A stretch of DNA of 64,000 nucleotides from Pyxicephalus adspersus (lineage: Eukaryota; Chordata; Amphibia; Anura; Pyxicephalidae): the NCBI RefSeq assembly GCF_032062135.1, contig NC_092863.1:13231960-13295959 (forward strand), written 5' to 3'. The notes under the pieces were generated by a model. The model was not told where the DNA came from. It made no database searches and saw only the letters and a program-made list of their open reading frames with translations. The first letter of the stretch is position 1. Each line of letters begins with the position of its first letter. This document shows, piece by piece, positions 12,301 through 23,290 of the stretch. The position numbers were made by a program, and so were the translations under genes.

Positions 12301-12671
12301 CTATACCACTCCAACTTAAAAACAATAAATTATTACCCTTGTATTTGGGTCATACATTATATATTGTCTCTAGTAAATTAAAGAGAACCCGTCATAATAT
12401 TTTTAAATTCATGAAAAAGTAAATTATTTTTAAATTTAGATATAGTGCCCTAAATGGCAAAACCCCAACTGCTGGGGGCAGTACTACTGGTAAAATCAGT
12501 TTGGTCCAAAATATTGTGTATATATATATAATCACAAACACACAATATTTTTTGGACTATTTGCATATAAAATCCAATTTTACACATAATAGATATTACC
12601 CATTCAACGTTCGTTCAAAATGATTGAAATTTAAATTATTGGCATAGAAGAAGCGGTTTGCTTTCAGGGAG
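9393..12671. other. Intergenic, no gene seen
   Basis: AT-rich. Holds an A-rich stretch (9770-9803) and a strong small hairpin (arms 12504-12518 and 12541-12557). Frames of up to 94 residues show no family resemblance. Confidence 0.5.
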
Positions 12672-12903
12672 ATTAGTCACTCCACTTACCCACGCCCGTC
12701 GTCCAATGTACAAACGACCGTCCTGGCGGATTTACGGACGAAGTGAGGTGCCGCTCCGTTGTTCTCCCCCTCCCCTCCCCATAGAACAGAACGGTGGTGT
12801 ATGTATGTAACACTCGCTCATGCATCATGGAGTAGTTTGTCGTTGGAAAGGATTGTGAAAGACCCTTTTCAAATGACAATTATTGCACGTGTGTATGCAG
12901 CCT
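12672..12903 (-). mobile_element. MITE, minus orientation, one end truncated
   Basis: On the minus strand it starts 'ggctgcatacacacgtgcaa', runs through 'cctttccaacgacaaac' and a C/G-rich middle, and fades at the far end. The same order of blocks occurs at 17977-18281, so the two are copies of one non-coding DNA-transposon-like family. Confidence 0.6.
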
Positions 12904-12911
12904 TAGTTTGA

Positions 12912-13090
12912 ACTAAGTAAGTTTGAATTGGCTTCCCCCAAATTGACCTTAGACTGTGATAATGACATATGACCCAGGTAGGGACATTAGATTGTGAGCC
13001 CCTTTGTGGGACAGCTATGGACTATGGACTTTGTGCAGCGCTGTGTAAAATGTTGGCGCTATATAAATACTGTGTAACAATATTAATAAT
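12912..13090 (+). repeat. SINE 3' part (V-SINE-like), 5' truncated
   Basis: Begins at 'aattggcttcccccaaattg' and keeps the distal body ('gggacattagattgtgagcc', 'cagcgctgtgtaaaatgttg') and the tail 'ggcgctatataaatactgtg' plus TTAATAATAA. The tRNA-like head is missing. It sits directly beside the MITE. Confidence 0.75.
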
Positions 13091-13459
13091 AACTACTAGC
13101 CTTTGCAGCACTTCTGATTAGTCTGGGAAAAATGCAAGGACTACAGATTCTGCTGCTGAAAATATAAAATATTTATAGGTCATATTTTATTTAAAAATAA
13201 AAAATGCTCAGTCCTAAAAATACAGACACGGAGATGCACACATGCATTCATATACGTACAGACCTGTAAATACAAACATGTAACATTTCTTAAAAAAATT
13301 AAACAAGAAAGTTGGTCAGTGCTGTAAATCCATAACTATGCAAATAACAGTTGGAATTTGGAACTAAAGTACAGGCATTTCAAGAAAAGAATTGCAGGAT
13401 TTGTTTTCTCATGAAGTAAAGCATGCACAGATTGGTTTAAAAACGTACGGTGCAGTAAG

Positions 13460-14485
13460 CCACTCAGCAGTCTTGACTGAGATGACCTCTCAACCTCTAA
13501 TAGATAAACCAGAACTCAACTTTTCCCTCCTCCTTCTCCTTGATCTTTCCTCCACTTTTGACACGGTTGATCACCCCCTTCTAATACAAATCATGAGCTT
13601 TATTGGTATCAGTGACACTGCTCTCGCTTGGTTTGCTACCTATCTGTCTGACCGCTCCTTTCAAGTTTCTTTCAATGGTAATTCCTCCTCGCCCACTCTC
13701 CTCCCTCTTGGTGTTCCCCAAGGGTCAGTCCATGGACCGGTTCTCTTTTCTCTGTACACCTTCTCTCTCGGTAGTCTCATATCCTCCTTTGGCTTACAGT
13801 ACCATCTGTATGCTGGTGACACTCAAATCTATCTGTCCACCCCTGACCTGTCTCCCTCAGTCCTGGATAAGGTCTCATGGTGCCTTTCAGCCATCTCATC
13901 ATGGATGTCTGACCGATTCCTGAAACTCAACCTTCCATCCTTCTCACCACTCCTCTTCTGCTGCATCTCTTTGCAGTTCTTTTCATTGGATTCCATTTCA
14001 CCTTAGAATCAAATTCAAGCTCCTGTACTTTGCTTTCAAATCCCTCCACAGTTCTTGTCACACTTACCTTTCTGACCTGGTAAAAAAAATACTCCCTCCA
14101 GCCACTCTCTCCGCTCCTCTGATGACTTACTAATGATTTCCTCACTCATAACTTCATCACACGCACGCCCCAATTCTCTGGAATGGTCTTCCTCCTCCTA
14201 TTCCACTTGCTCCTACTTTCTGCTTATTTAAAAGAGCACTCAAAACCCATTTTATCAAATTTGCCTACCCATCTTTTTCTGGCTTTTGAAACCATCACTA
14301 CTTCCCACCATTCCATATCCACCCTCCTATTGTGTGATACTTTCCCTACCTCCTAGATTGTAAGCTCTTCGGGGCAGGGTCCTCTCCTCCTCCTGTGTCA
14401 CTGTCTGTATTAGTCTGTCATTTGCAACCCCTATTTAATGTACAGCGCTATATATAAATCCTGTTTATTATTAATAATAATTAAA
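13460..14485 (+). mobile_element. L2-like LINE, internally deleted, RT inactivated
   Basis: The frame 13392-14006 contains LLLLLDLSSTFDTVDHPLL, GVPQGSVHGPVLF and YAGDTQIYLS, the A, B and C blocks of an L2-type reverse transcriptase. The catalytic YADD is changed to YAGD. After KLNL the sequence jumps to the element's C-terminal region (HWIPF...KFKLLYFAFKSLH in decayed frames). It then runs to the 3' end 'taagctcttcggggcaggg' ... 'cagcgctatatataaatcct' with a TTATTATTAATAATAA tail. The left edge is approximate. Confidence 0.8.
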
Positions 14486-17400
14486 ATTAATTAAAAACAA
14501 CAACAACTCAATTAGGGATTTCATGTTGCTACATCAAAATACCGTCTGTAAAATAACTACAAGTATCAGCAACAGCCACTGCATTGACAGAAAATTATAT
14601 TTGTACATATTGTAATTTAATTGTATTTTATCCCAGTCAGAGAAAAAGAGGGACTTTACATGGCTATCCTAAATCCTGCTAGGCTTAGCTCACAGCTGAT
14701 AATGTACACATTTTCATCAACACAAGCTTACATTAGCAGTGATAGTTTTCATAACACAACCTATGTAAACTAAAACTGTCAGGTAAAGCACTTACTTCTT
14801 TATGTAACCCTGCTATTCATGTTATCCTAATAATTTGTGTACATTATCAGCTGAGTTAAGGCAAAAGATGGGCTAGCCTTGCAAAGTTGCACTTTTGCCC
14901 TGACTGATGAAACACAGTTAAAAATAATTTAACTGAGGAAAATAAGTGAGAAAATAAATGTGTATTGCAAAGATGGAAGTTTAGTGACTCATTGCAGAGG
15001 TGGAAAATACCTGGAATGTATAATTTGGCACAAACTTTATAGCAGTTACATGTTACATTAACTAGCATTTTTTTGAACCTTACCAGAGAACAGCCTACAT
15101 GGACGAGATGGGAAGAGAAAAGGTTGGGTCAGTTGGACACCCTTTTAGACAAAAAGGGTGCAGCAACAGCAAAACTCAGTTATGACACACTCCTAGCACT
15201 GTAAAGAAAGCAGCTATACACAGATTAGTCAACTCCTTACTGTTACCTGTCAGCAGTTTCAAAATCGACCTACATTCAACAAAGTGTGACTGGCCTCCGG
15301 GGTTGATCAATCTACCACTAGTGCTGCTGTGGAAGACATTAGAGAAGGCTGGAGAAATGATAAATTTATTTGTGTGACTCAACCAATGCTTTTCTCTTCA
15401 TAATGAATAATAGGAAAAGAGGTAGGAGGTGCACATACATCATTTACGTCTTTTAAGAAAGTCACATTAAAAAGTGTCAGGAGTCGGTGCTAAAATAGAG
15501 TGGTAGATGTTCCTCTACTTGTTTTAGAAATAACATTTGCAAAACTATGGATAGCGTCAGGCAACAAATGGTATCACTTTAAAATTTTAAGTGACACATT
15601 TGCCAGTCTTCTGTTTATATCTAGATCTTTGTTCCATTAAAGGCTTATCTCTGTGCAAATACTCATACTTCAGCATAAAGAAATTCAAATCGCATGGCTG
15701 AATCCCATCCCTCCCCCTGCCTCTTCCGCCTTGCGATCTATTAGGCTAAGCTTGCCCTGAGAGACCCTTGGAGCATCCACAGGTCTCTTTGGTAACCAAG
15801 TGCTTAATGATTGTGCCAAGTGCTTTTTCCTGCTCTAATTCGAACAGAATTTAATAAAGGTTTCCCACCCACCTTCCAATATAAAAAACACAAAGATGAC
15901 AGCAATATTGTTTGCATTATAATACTGAATATAAAAATGCAACATTATAATAGAAAATTCTGATGCTATATAATTATAATTTAGTAAAATTAAAGCACAT
16001 TTAGACCCGGAAATATATAAAGAAATGTAATACATTGCAGATTACCAGTCTTTACATTGTTTTCCTTTTCCAGCTTTTTAACTTTGTTTTACTTGGGAAT
16101 TCACTGAATATCACATTTTCTGTTTCTGGGTGGCTACGCTTGCCCTAACCTGCATCTATGGAGGGAGCCATGGTTGATTTTTTCATCCAATGTATGAGGG
16201 TGGCTAGGAGTTTACACAAGATGGATAATATTGTTTTTTTCTTGCACTTCATCCACAATGTATTACAAGAACATTTCTTGCAAGATCGAAAATGATGTTC
16301 TGTTCTGGTAAAAGTGACATTAGCTTGGAAAAATGAAAAGTAACGCAGCCAACACATTTAGGGCTGTGGCTTTTCTGGCGTTAGGTGCTAAAAGATAAAA
16401 AGATATAATAAGTATAAAAGTAAAAGAAAAAGTATAATAAGTATATAAGTAAAAAAAAGTATAATAAAAAAAAAAAAAAAAAAAAAAAAAATAACCACAC
16501 ACAACAACAACATACCCACTATGCATTTTCCTTTAGTGTACTGAACATTCAGAATTTGTGTGTGCAAACATGTCCTTACCAGCCTAACTAAAACATTCAG
16601 CTTTATTTAAAGCACACCTAACAAATCCTGATCAGCCAAGACTTGATTTATGGTTATAAAAAATCTAAGCAGATGTTACAATCAGTTTACATTACATCAA
16701 AATGATCACCGAGATATAGGAAGACTAAAATGCTAATTTGCATTATAAGTCATGCTAGACCTTGTCTCCTCTCACAAAACTTTCTTGGCCATATAGGAAT
16801 CCAATGAAGAGGTTTGTGAGGTGTGGGGGCTATTGCAGGAAAGTGGTCTAAATCTCTGGATCCCCGGATACTTTACAGACATTTTTCACTGAATGTTTCC
16901 CTCCTCGTGGTGTGCTCAGTTTGAATGGACATAATTTCTTGTGCAAGCCTTATTGCAGGCAAAGGACTAGATATTTCTTTAGTGTCTGATACAGTCCAAA
17001 AAATGTTCTATGTTAATACCCTGAAGTAAAAAAATAGGGTTTGTAGGAGCCCTTGAACTTTTACTGTCACCAACCTTTTAGCGTTGTGTGCTAAAACCAT
17101 AGGCCCAACCAGTAAGTACTGCAGTCTATTTAGCTTATATTTAAAGTATGACAACAATGACATTTGCCGGCCCATTTTCAAAGGGCATATTTCTGTATAA
17201 AAACTACACAATGCACACTGCATTCATATCACAAATACCAGTGGTAGTGTAACTCTACCACAGCTGGTATCTCCTGCCATCTTTAAAGTTTCCCATAGAC
17301 GTACACAGCAGTAGCAGGCATTGCAAAAATTTTGTACAAGGATAGCATCAGGCATTCCAGACAGATTAGAGGGGGAACTAGCCACTGGACCCCCCCCCAA

Positions 17401-17576
17401 AAAAAAAAAAAACAAAAAAACAAAAAAAACTGACAGATTTTTCCCCTTCTCAGTAGGCCATTCTGAAGTCTGTCTACCATTGTATTTCCTTTAGAGATTG
17501 CTGGGGGTTCTTTGAGAAATTTGTGCCCCTCAGGTCAATCAATCTATCTATAATGACATTTTTCCCCAACAGCCAG
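14486..17576. other. Intergenic, no gene seen
   Basis: AT-rich. Includes a degenerate 'aagtataataagta' tract running into an A-rich run (16455-16491) and an A/C tract at 17392-17428. No exon-like or RNA-like feature is visible. Confidence 0.5.
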
Positions 17577-17976
17577 CAATGTACGGCTGCGTACACAGGT
17601 GAAATAATTGTCGTTGAAAACGAACGATCCACAACAGACCGTTCGATAATTGTTAACAAAAAAGTGCACAATGACTGGTCAACGACACCGACGAAGGAGG
17701 AATCTCGCTGGAAACGAACGACCGCCCCGGCAGATCTGATTGGGCGATGATTATTTGTAATCTATTGTGTTTACGGTTGTTCAGTGATCGTGGATTGTTC
17801 TGCGATACACTTTCTCCTGTACATGTCACTTTCTGCATCGTTCCAATGATCGTATCTAGTGTGTACACTATTGGTGGATTATATTTGAACGATCGTTTCG
17901 TTATAGCATGTACAGAATTGTGCACATTAGGATTGTTCAAAATATTCGGGAATAATCGTTGATCGTTATTAGGCTT
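17577..17976 (+). mobile_element. MITE-like element related to the next one
   Basis: Opens with 'ggctgcgtacacaggtgaaa' and 'taattgtcgttgaaaacgaa', very similar to the start of the neighbouring element, and is rich in 'cgatcgtt' words. No protein motif. It may be a longer relative of the same family or part of a tandem insertion. Confidence 0.5.
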
Positions 17977-18281
17977 AGGCTGGGTACACAAGTGCAATAA
18001 TTGTCGTTGAAAAAGATATTTCACGATCCTTTCCAACGACTAAAACGAGTGCTATACATACAGCATCGTTCTGCTCTATAAAGTGGGGGGGGAACGACAG
18101 AGCAGGACCCCGCTGCGCGTCTCCTTTCCACTTCCATTACGAATGTTTGTCGTCCATCCACCGTGGATCCGCCAGGACGATGGACAACAAGCATTGTACA
18201 GACGCCAGATTCTCGTCCGATATCGGCCCTGAGCCAATTATTGGACGAGAACCATTGCAAGTGTGTACATAGATGAGGCAT
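17977..18281 (+). mobile_element. MITE with terminal inverted repeats
   Basis: The left end 'gggtacacaagtgcaataat' pairs imperfectly with the right end 'ccattgcaagtgtgtacata'. The interior blocks 'cctttccaacgac' and 'cgtccatccaccgtggatcc' recur in reverse order and strand in the 12672-12903 copy. Non-coding. Confidence 0.6.
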
Positions 18282-21200
18282 TCTTCCTGCTGTTCACCGT
18301 GCTCATGTACTGTGAGCTTTGAATATATTTGTTATAGATGGGGTTCCTTAAGGCCTGAAGGCCTGAAGAGAAAAACTAGTCTATTTATTCATCTTTTCTT
18401 TTCTTTTATGCATCCCCTACTCACCATACATGGGAAATAAGGAGACCCAAATATACATGTTTTTAAAGCAAAATAGTGAAATAAAATATTCAGAGGAGGG
18501 TCAAATCATATGTGAATCTAGGCATGTTGAGGTCTATCCCCAGCTTAAAGAAAACCTGTCATAAAAAAAGCATGAAGGCTGCTACATCTTAAAATATTGT
18601 TTGTCTGGCTGTTGTCCCAAATATCTTGCTTTATTACAAAGAAGTACAAAGCAGTACTAGATCAAGGACATGTATGTATGTATGTATGTATGTATGTATG
18701 TATGTATGTATGAACATGAGAGTCACTCTTGAGAGTGATTCACATATTGAAAATGAAATCAGTAATGGTAGTCCCAATAGTTTCCTTAGAGTGGGTCTTT
18801 AAACCCAAGTCCAGCTTTTGATGACCTCCACCTGTTGTCATTTTTAACCACAGTTTCACTTTTCATCAGAAGCCTGTATACCTGTAACACATTGTACATT
18901 GTATTGTGTTGTGTTGTTACCCTATAAAGAAGAGCCTGAACAATGTCTTCAGGAAAGGATTACTGGAAACTATAAAGGAGGCTGCAGGTTTAAATATATT
19001 AAAACCTGATAAAATATTTTACAGATTGTGTTTACATATTCTATAGAGCTTACATAAAATTAAACTCAATTTTAAACATTCCAAAATTGAAAACACACAT
19101 TTCTATATAAACATTTAGGGCTACTTAACTTGGTTATCCCAAACAGAGAGATTACAGATGCATACTTGTATTACAGAGTAACAAATCTGTTGAAGAAATT
19201 CTAATCTCCACCCAGCTGGTATCCCAAACACTTTAGGCCATGCATACAGCATCAATTCAAATACAATTGTGACATAAATCAAATTATCCATTGCATAATT
19301 GTGTTAGGCAAAACTAGGTATAAATGAAAGAATGTTCTCTCCCTATTTACCCAACATCTTATGCAAGACTTAACTCCCTCATTAATAAGGACACCTTGAA
19401 AAATGTTTAAAAGTAATCTTACCAGTATATGTTAATGGTTTAAAAACGGGATTTTGTTTTGCAGTTTGATTGTGATTTTAAGACACTAACTTAATAAAAG
19501 TTAATGATTTAGGAGAAAAACTTGATAAAAGTAAACTTACCAGTACGTGTATTATAAGTATTTTACATACACACACACATTTATTACAGCGGTATAAACT
19601 ATACCAAACCTTATTATGGTGGGTATTACATCTAACTGGACTTAACCTAAATGTATCTCTATCACTGTTTGTGCAATTGTTTGTATATACCATGTATAAT
19701 CTAAGGTTCAGCGCATCAGAAAATGATTGCTCTATATCAATCATAAAAATATTAATAGCAGCATTTTTCTTTATTATGTAGAAGGGTTGATGTGTTAACA
19801 CTTCTGCATACTGAAACTGTGCATGGTGTGGTTTCCTGATCAACAGTAAGGCTAAAATCAAACTTTTTTTAAGAAAACACATTTTTGCTTATATTTGCTG
19901 ATCATTATGGTACCAAAGGATACCACTATTTTGGCATAGGAATTTTTCACCATATGCGGTCTAAATTGCTCAGGATTGTGACAGGCAAGACAGGTTAAGA
20001 AATAATAGTTGGTCAAGAATGCAAAGTATAAGCAAAACAAACACAGGTATATGTTACCTCTCACAAAGATCAAAGTATTTCCCCTAATAATGTGTTTATC
20101 TGCTATGCTGTCCAGGAAGATGGTGTCATCATTTTTAGCATTTTTTAGGGACAATAAACATATGTACATACCCAGTTTTAAGAAACAAAGAATTGAAAAG
20201 TAATAGACCCACAGTTATGTCACATCTGCCCACCCCTACAGCCATATATAATAAAGAAAAGCACATTGTTTTATTTGCTCTAAGACCTACAGAACTTTTC
20301 AGAGAATAGTATTTGTTACAATGTGTACCCCAAGCCTTCCAGTATTGGACACTAGTGCTGGATGTGTCATCTTGACAGCTTCTAGTTACTTACATAAATG
20401 ACTTTCATGTTAACGTATAGAATACCTCAAAAGACTATGCATTAAGTGAAAAAACAGCAGGGAAAAAGGAAGAGGAGGAAGTCCCAACCCACCTAAATAT
20501 AACAAAAAAATCCTGTTCTCCTAATATTCATCTAAAAATAAATGAAACACAGTACATACAGAAGTAACAATGTGTGTATGATATGTTTCTAGTCCGTCTG
20601 AACAATGTATGAAAAAAAAAAAAAACTGAAACAGAAGGCCAACTTTTACAAGAACTGCTGTGGAAAACCCTCTGTTTGCACAGTAATGTTTCACCAAGCT
20701 GCAAGAGCCTCAAGTGCAAGAAAATCCAAAAGTGTCCCAAATGACATCCTGTGCCTCAGCATAATAACTACTACACATGTTTGGCTATATTGGCCACACA
20801 TATGCACAATTTAATCATGCAAACTATGGAATGACTTGGGAGTCATCCCAGATAATTGTTGCCTTCATAATAGGGGCAAGAATGCTGTTTAAGGACACTA
20901 CTGTGTATGATTAGAATCCTAAAGTAGTGCACAGGAGTAATTCAAACACTATTCAAAGCCCCAAAAAATGATGTTACATTTATTGTTACAATTAGTTATG
21001 GGCAGGTTGTTCTGCAAAAGTTTGTAGGCAATAGGTGTGGATTAGTAGCTCACCATGTATTCAGTCTAGTTAATCCTTGCACCAGCCATGTCACCATGAT
21101 CATAAAGAAAATATGTCTGTTATTTCCCATATCATCTTGTTGTATAAGATTACAACTGTAACTGATAAACTTCCTATTGATAATTTAACTTAAAAGAGAA

Positions 21201-22674
21201 GTAAACTGAAGTAAACTAGAAACTAGTTTAGTAAACTAGAAACTGTGCATTCCCTGGATATTTTGGCTATTATGTATAAAAAAAAAATTATTCCATATTT
21301 GTTCATTAGGTTATGCCCATAAAAGCATTTCCCTCCAGCGATTCAGTGTCTGCTCTACCTTCAGTTACAGGTGCTTCTATCAGATTCAGAATCTTCGGCC
21401 TTTGGCTGACCAAGGGAATGATGAAACATCCACTAATGTGCACAGGAGTTATACTTGGCATCACATCAAGACTCTAAACTGAGCTGCAAATGTGCACCTC
21501 AATTTACTAAACAGAAAAAAGATCTGAAAGCTGAAGAAAGCTTATAGAGTCTCTTTTGCCTTTAAAAAAATGTTTTGTTTTTTTTTTTTTTTAGGCAGTC
21601 TACCAGTGAAAGATTATGCAATTTGCCATTAGTGAACACACTGTATTAGATGCTAATGGGTGGATGTTAAGCTGATGTTTTGGTATAAGTAAATTCAGCC
21701 ACACACCTCAAACAAGAAAGCAGATAACAAAATTATCTGAGCTGTATACTCATTCTGGGTCAGAGGATCACAAGGCATTAAAGTAAACCTTTCATAGAGA
21801 GATGATTTCTGAGAGATGGGATTTCCGAGCTGGTTCTAAAAATACACCTTGTCTGCTTGTTGTTCTGGTCCACTTTTAATACCTGCTCAATCACTGGCCC
21901 AGAATGAGCTCTGTTGCAGGGACAACTGTAAAATTACACATCATCTTACGTTCTTGTGAAAATGGTCACAAAAGAGGGTAAATCCTACTGGAGGCACAAA
22001 CAGCAACTCTCCCCAGACCTAAATTTGAGCTTGTTTTAGAGCTCACAACCATGTGAACCAGGACGTCACTGCTGAAGCAAGAAAGCACAAGTCCTTGCTA
22101 TAAACATTATTAGGGAATCTATTACTACTATACAAATTCACTGCAACCATTAGTTAGTTACACTATGGAACAGATTTATTACATATACAAATAAGGACAC
22201 TAATACAATATAACTAATAATAATAAAAAAATTTATTCAAATAAGATAATCAATATACATATTTGACTATGCACAAGGCAGATACATTCTCAGCAAAACT
22301 GTACCTTGGATATTATAGCACTTCAAAGAGCTGTGTTGATCACAAAAATCAATCAGGTTCTAGCTCTTGTTAAACTGGTTGGGGTGTCAATCAGACACCC
22401 TAATATGCAAGCCATTTTTAAATTACAGCCTAGCCTACATCAATTAGAACACCTATTCCAAAGTCTCTTACCTGTGCACCGGGGTCTTGGGGTTTCCCAC
22501 ACATGTCTGGGAGTAAAGATAGCTGGTGGCAGGTCATCATTTTCTGAAACAAATTGGGGCAGCAGAACCAATCTGGTAGTTCACCAGCCTTTACTGTGGA
22601 AAAAAAAAAAGACAATTGTCAACTGTATATTGAACACTGGGCAGAATTGCTAAAACCAAAATATACTGTTTCTT
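18282..22674. other. Intergenic, TGTA microsatellite, no gene seen
   Basis: Contains (TGTA)n at 18670-18712 and a small duplicated 'gtaaactagaaact' near 21215-21245. A T run is at 21583-21593. Minus frame 19478-19882 (134 residues) has no domain-like pattern. Confidence 0.5.
18670..18712 (+). repeat. (TGTA)n microsatellite
   Basis: About 10 perfect tetranucleotide units. Confidence 0.95.
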
Positions 22675-22907
22675 ATAGGTCCAGTTCACACCAATGAGCT
22701 GTGTTTTGGTGTGCTGGCTGAAAATGGTAAGATTCATATAAATGCTTCACAATGTGCTGCAAGGCATTAAATGTTTATTAAGGTAAATAAAATATTTTAG
22801 CTCTTGCTATGGAAAGCGAAATACACATCAATGCAATGTGGTAAAAGCTGGAACACTAAAGTGCGTTTAACGTACATTAAACCGAAAACAGTGTGAATTC
22901 AACCTAG
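22675..22907. mobile_element. MITE with 'TAGGT..AGTTCACAC' ends
   Basis: The left end 'taggtccagttcacacc' pairs imperfectly with the right end 'gtgtgaattcaaccta'. 233 bases, non-coding. Target duplication is not clear. Confidence 0.5.
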
Positions 22908-22924
22908 CTAAATTCAATCCATGT

Positions 22925-23290
22925 AATGTGAATCCAGTCTTAGACTATGTTCACACTGGCAGTGAGGTTGCGGTGCAGTTATCGCTTCCTTATGCCAGGG
23001 AACTAGCTTGTAACATGTAGCTTCCAACAACAACCCCAAAAGAGAATATTAAGGGTTGGTAGTAAATGATACTAGTACCTCTCACTGCCAGCTGTCAAAT
23101 CTGCAGATGCTGGTTCATTAAGGACCAGCGCTGCAATTGACAGAGCAGCTGACCAGCAGTGCCAGCCACAGGAGCCAAATGGGATCGCTCAATCCTGAAG
23201 AAGGTCTGAACCTTCCCTAATAGTTTGAAGTTCAGAGCCACCCAGACATTACAGCTTAGTTTACACTGTATTTGGTACAAACTACTAGAA
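22925..23290. repeat. Probable interspersed repeat next to the MITE
   Basis: Starts 'agtcttagactatgttcaca' and 'tggcagtgaggttgcggtgc', a style of GC-richer repeat seen in frogs, and ends in 'gaaggtctgaaccttcccta' sequence. Family not assigned. Confidence 0.35.

Noticed and set aside
13603..13923. 106-residue plus frame inside the L2-like element
   Set aside because: Shadow frame of the reverse-transcriptase frame at 13392-14006.
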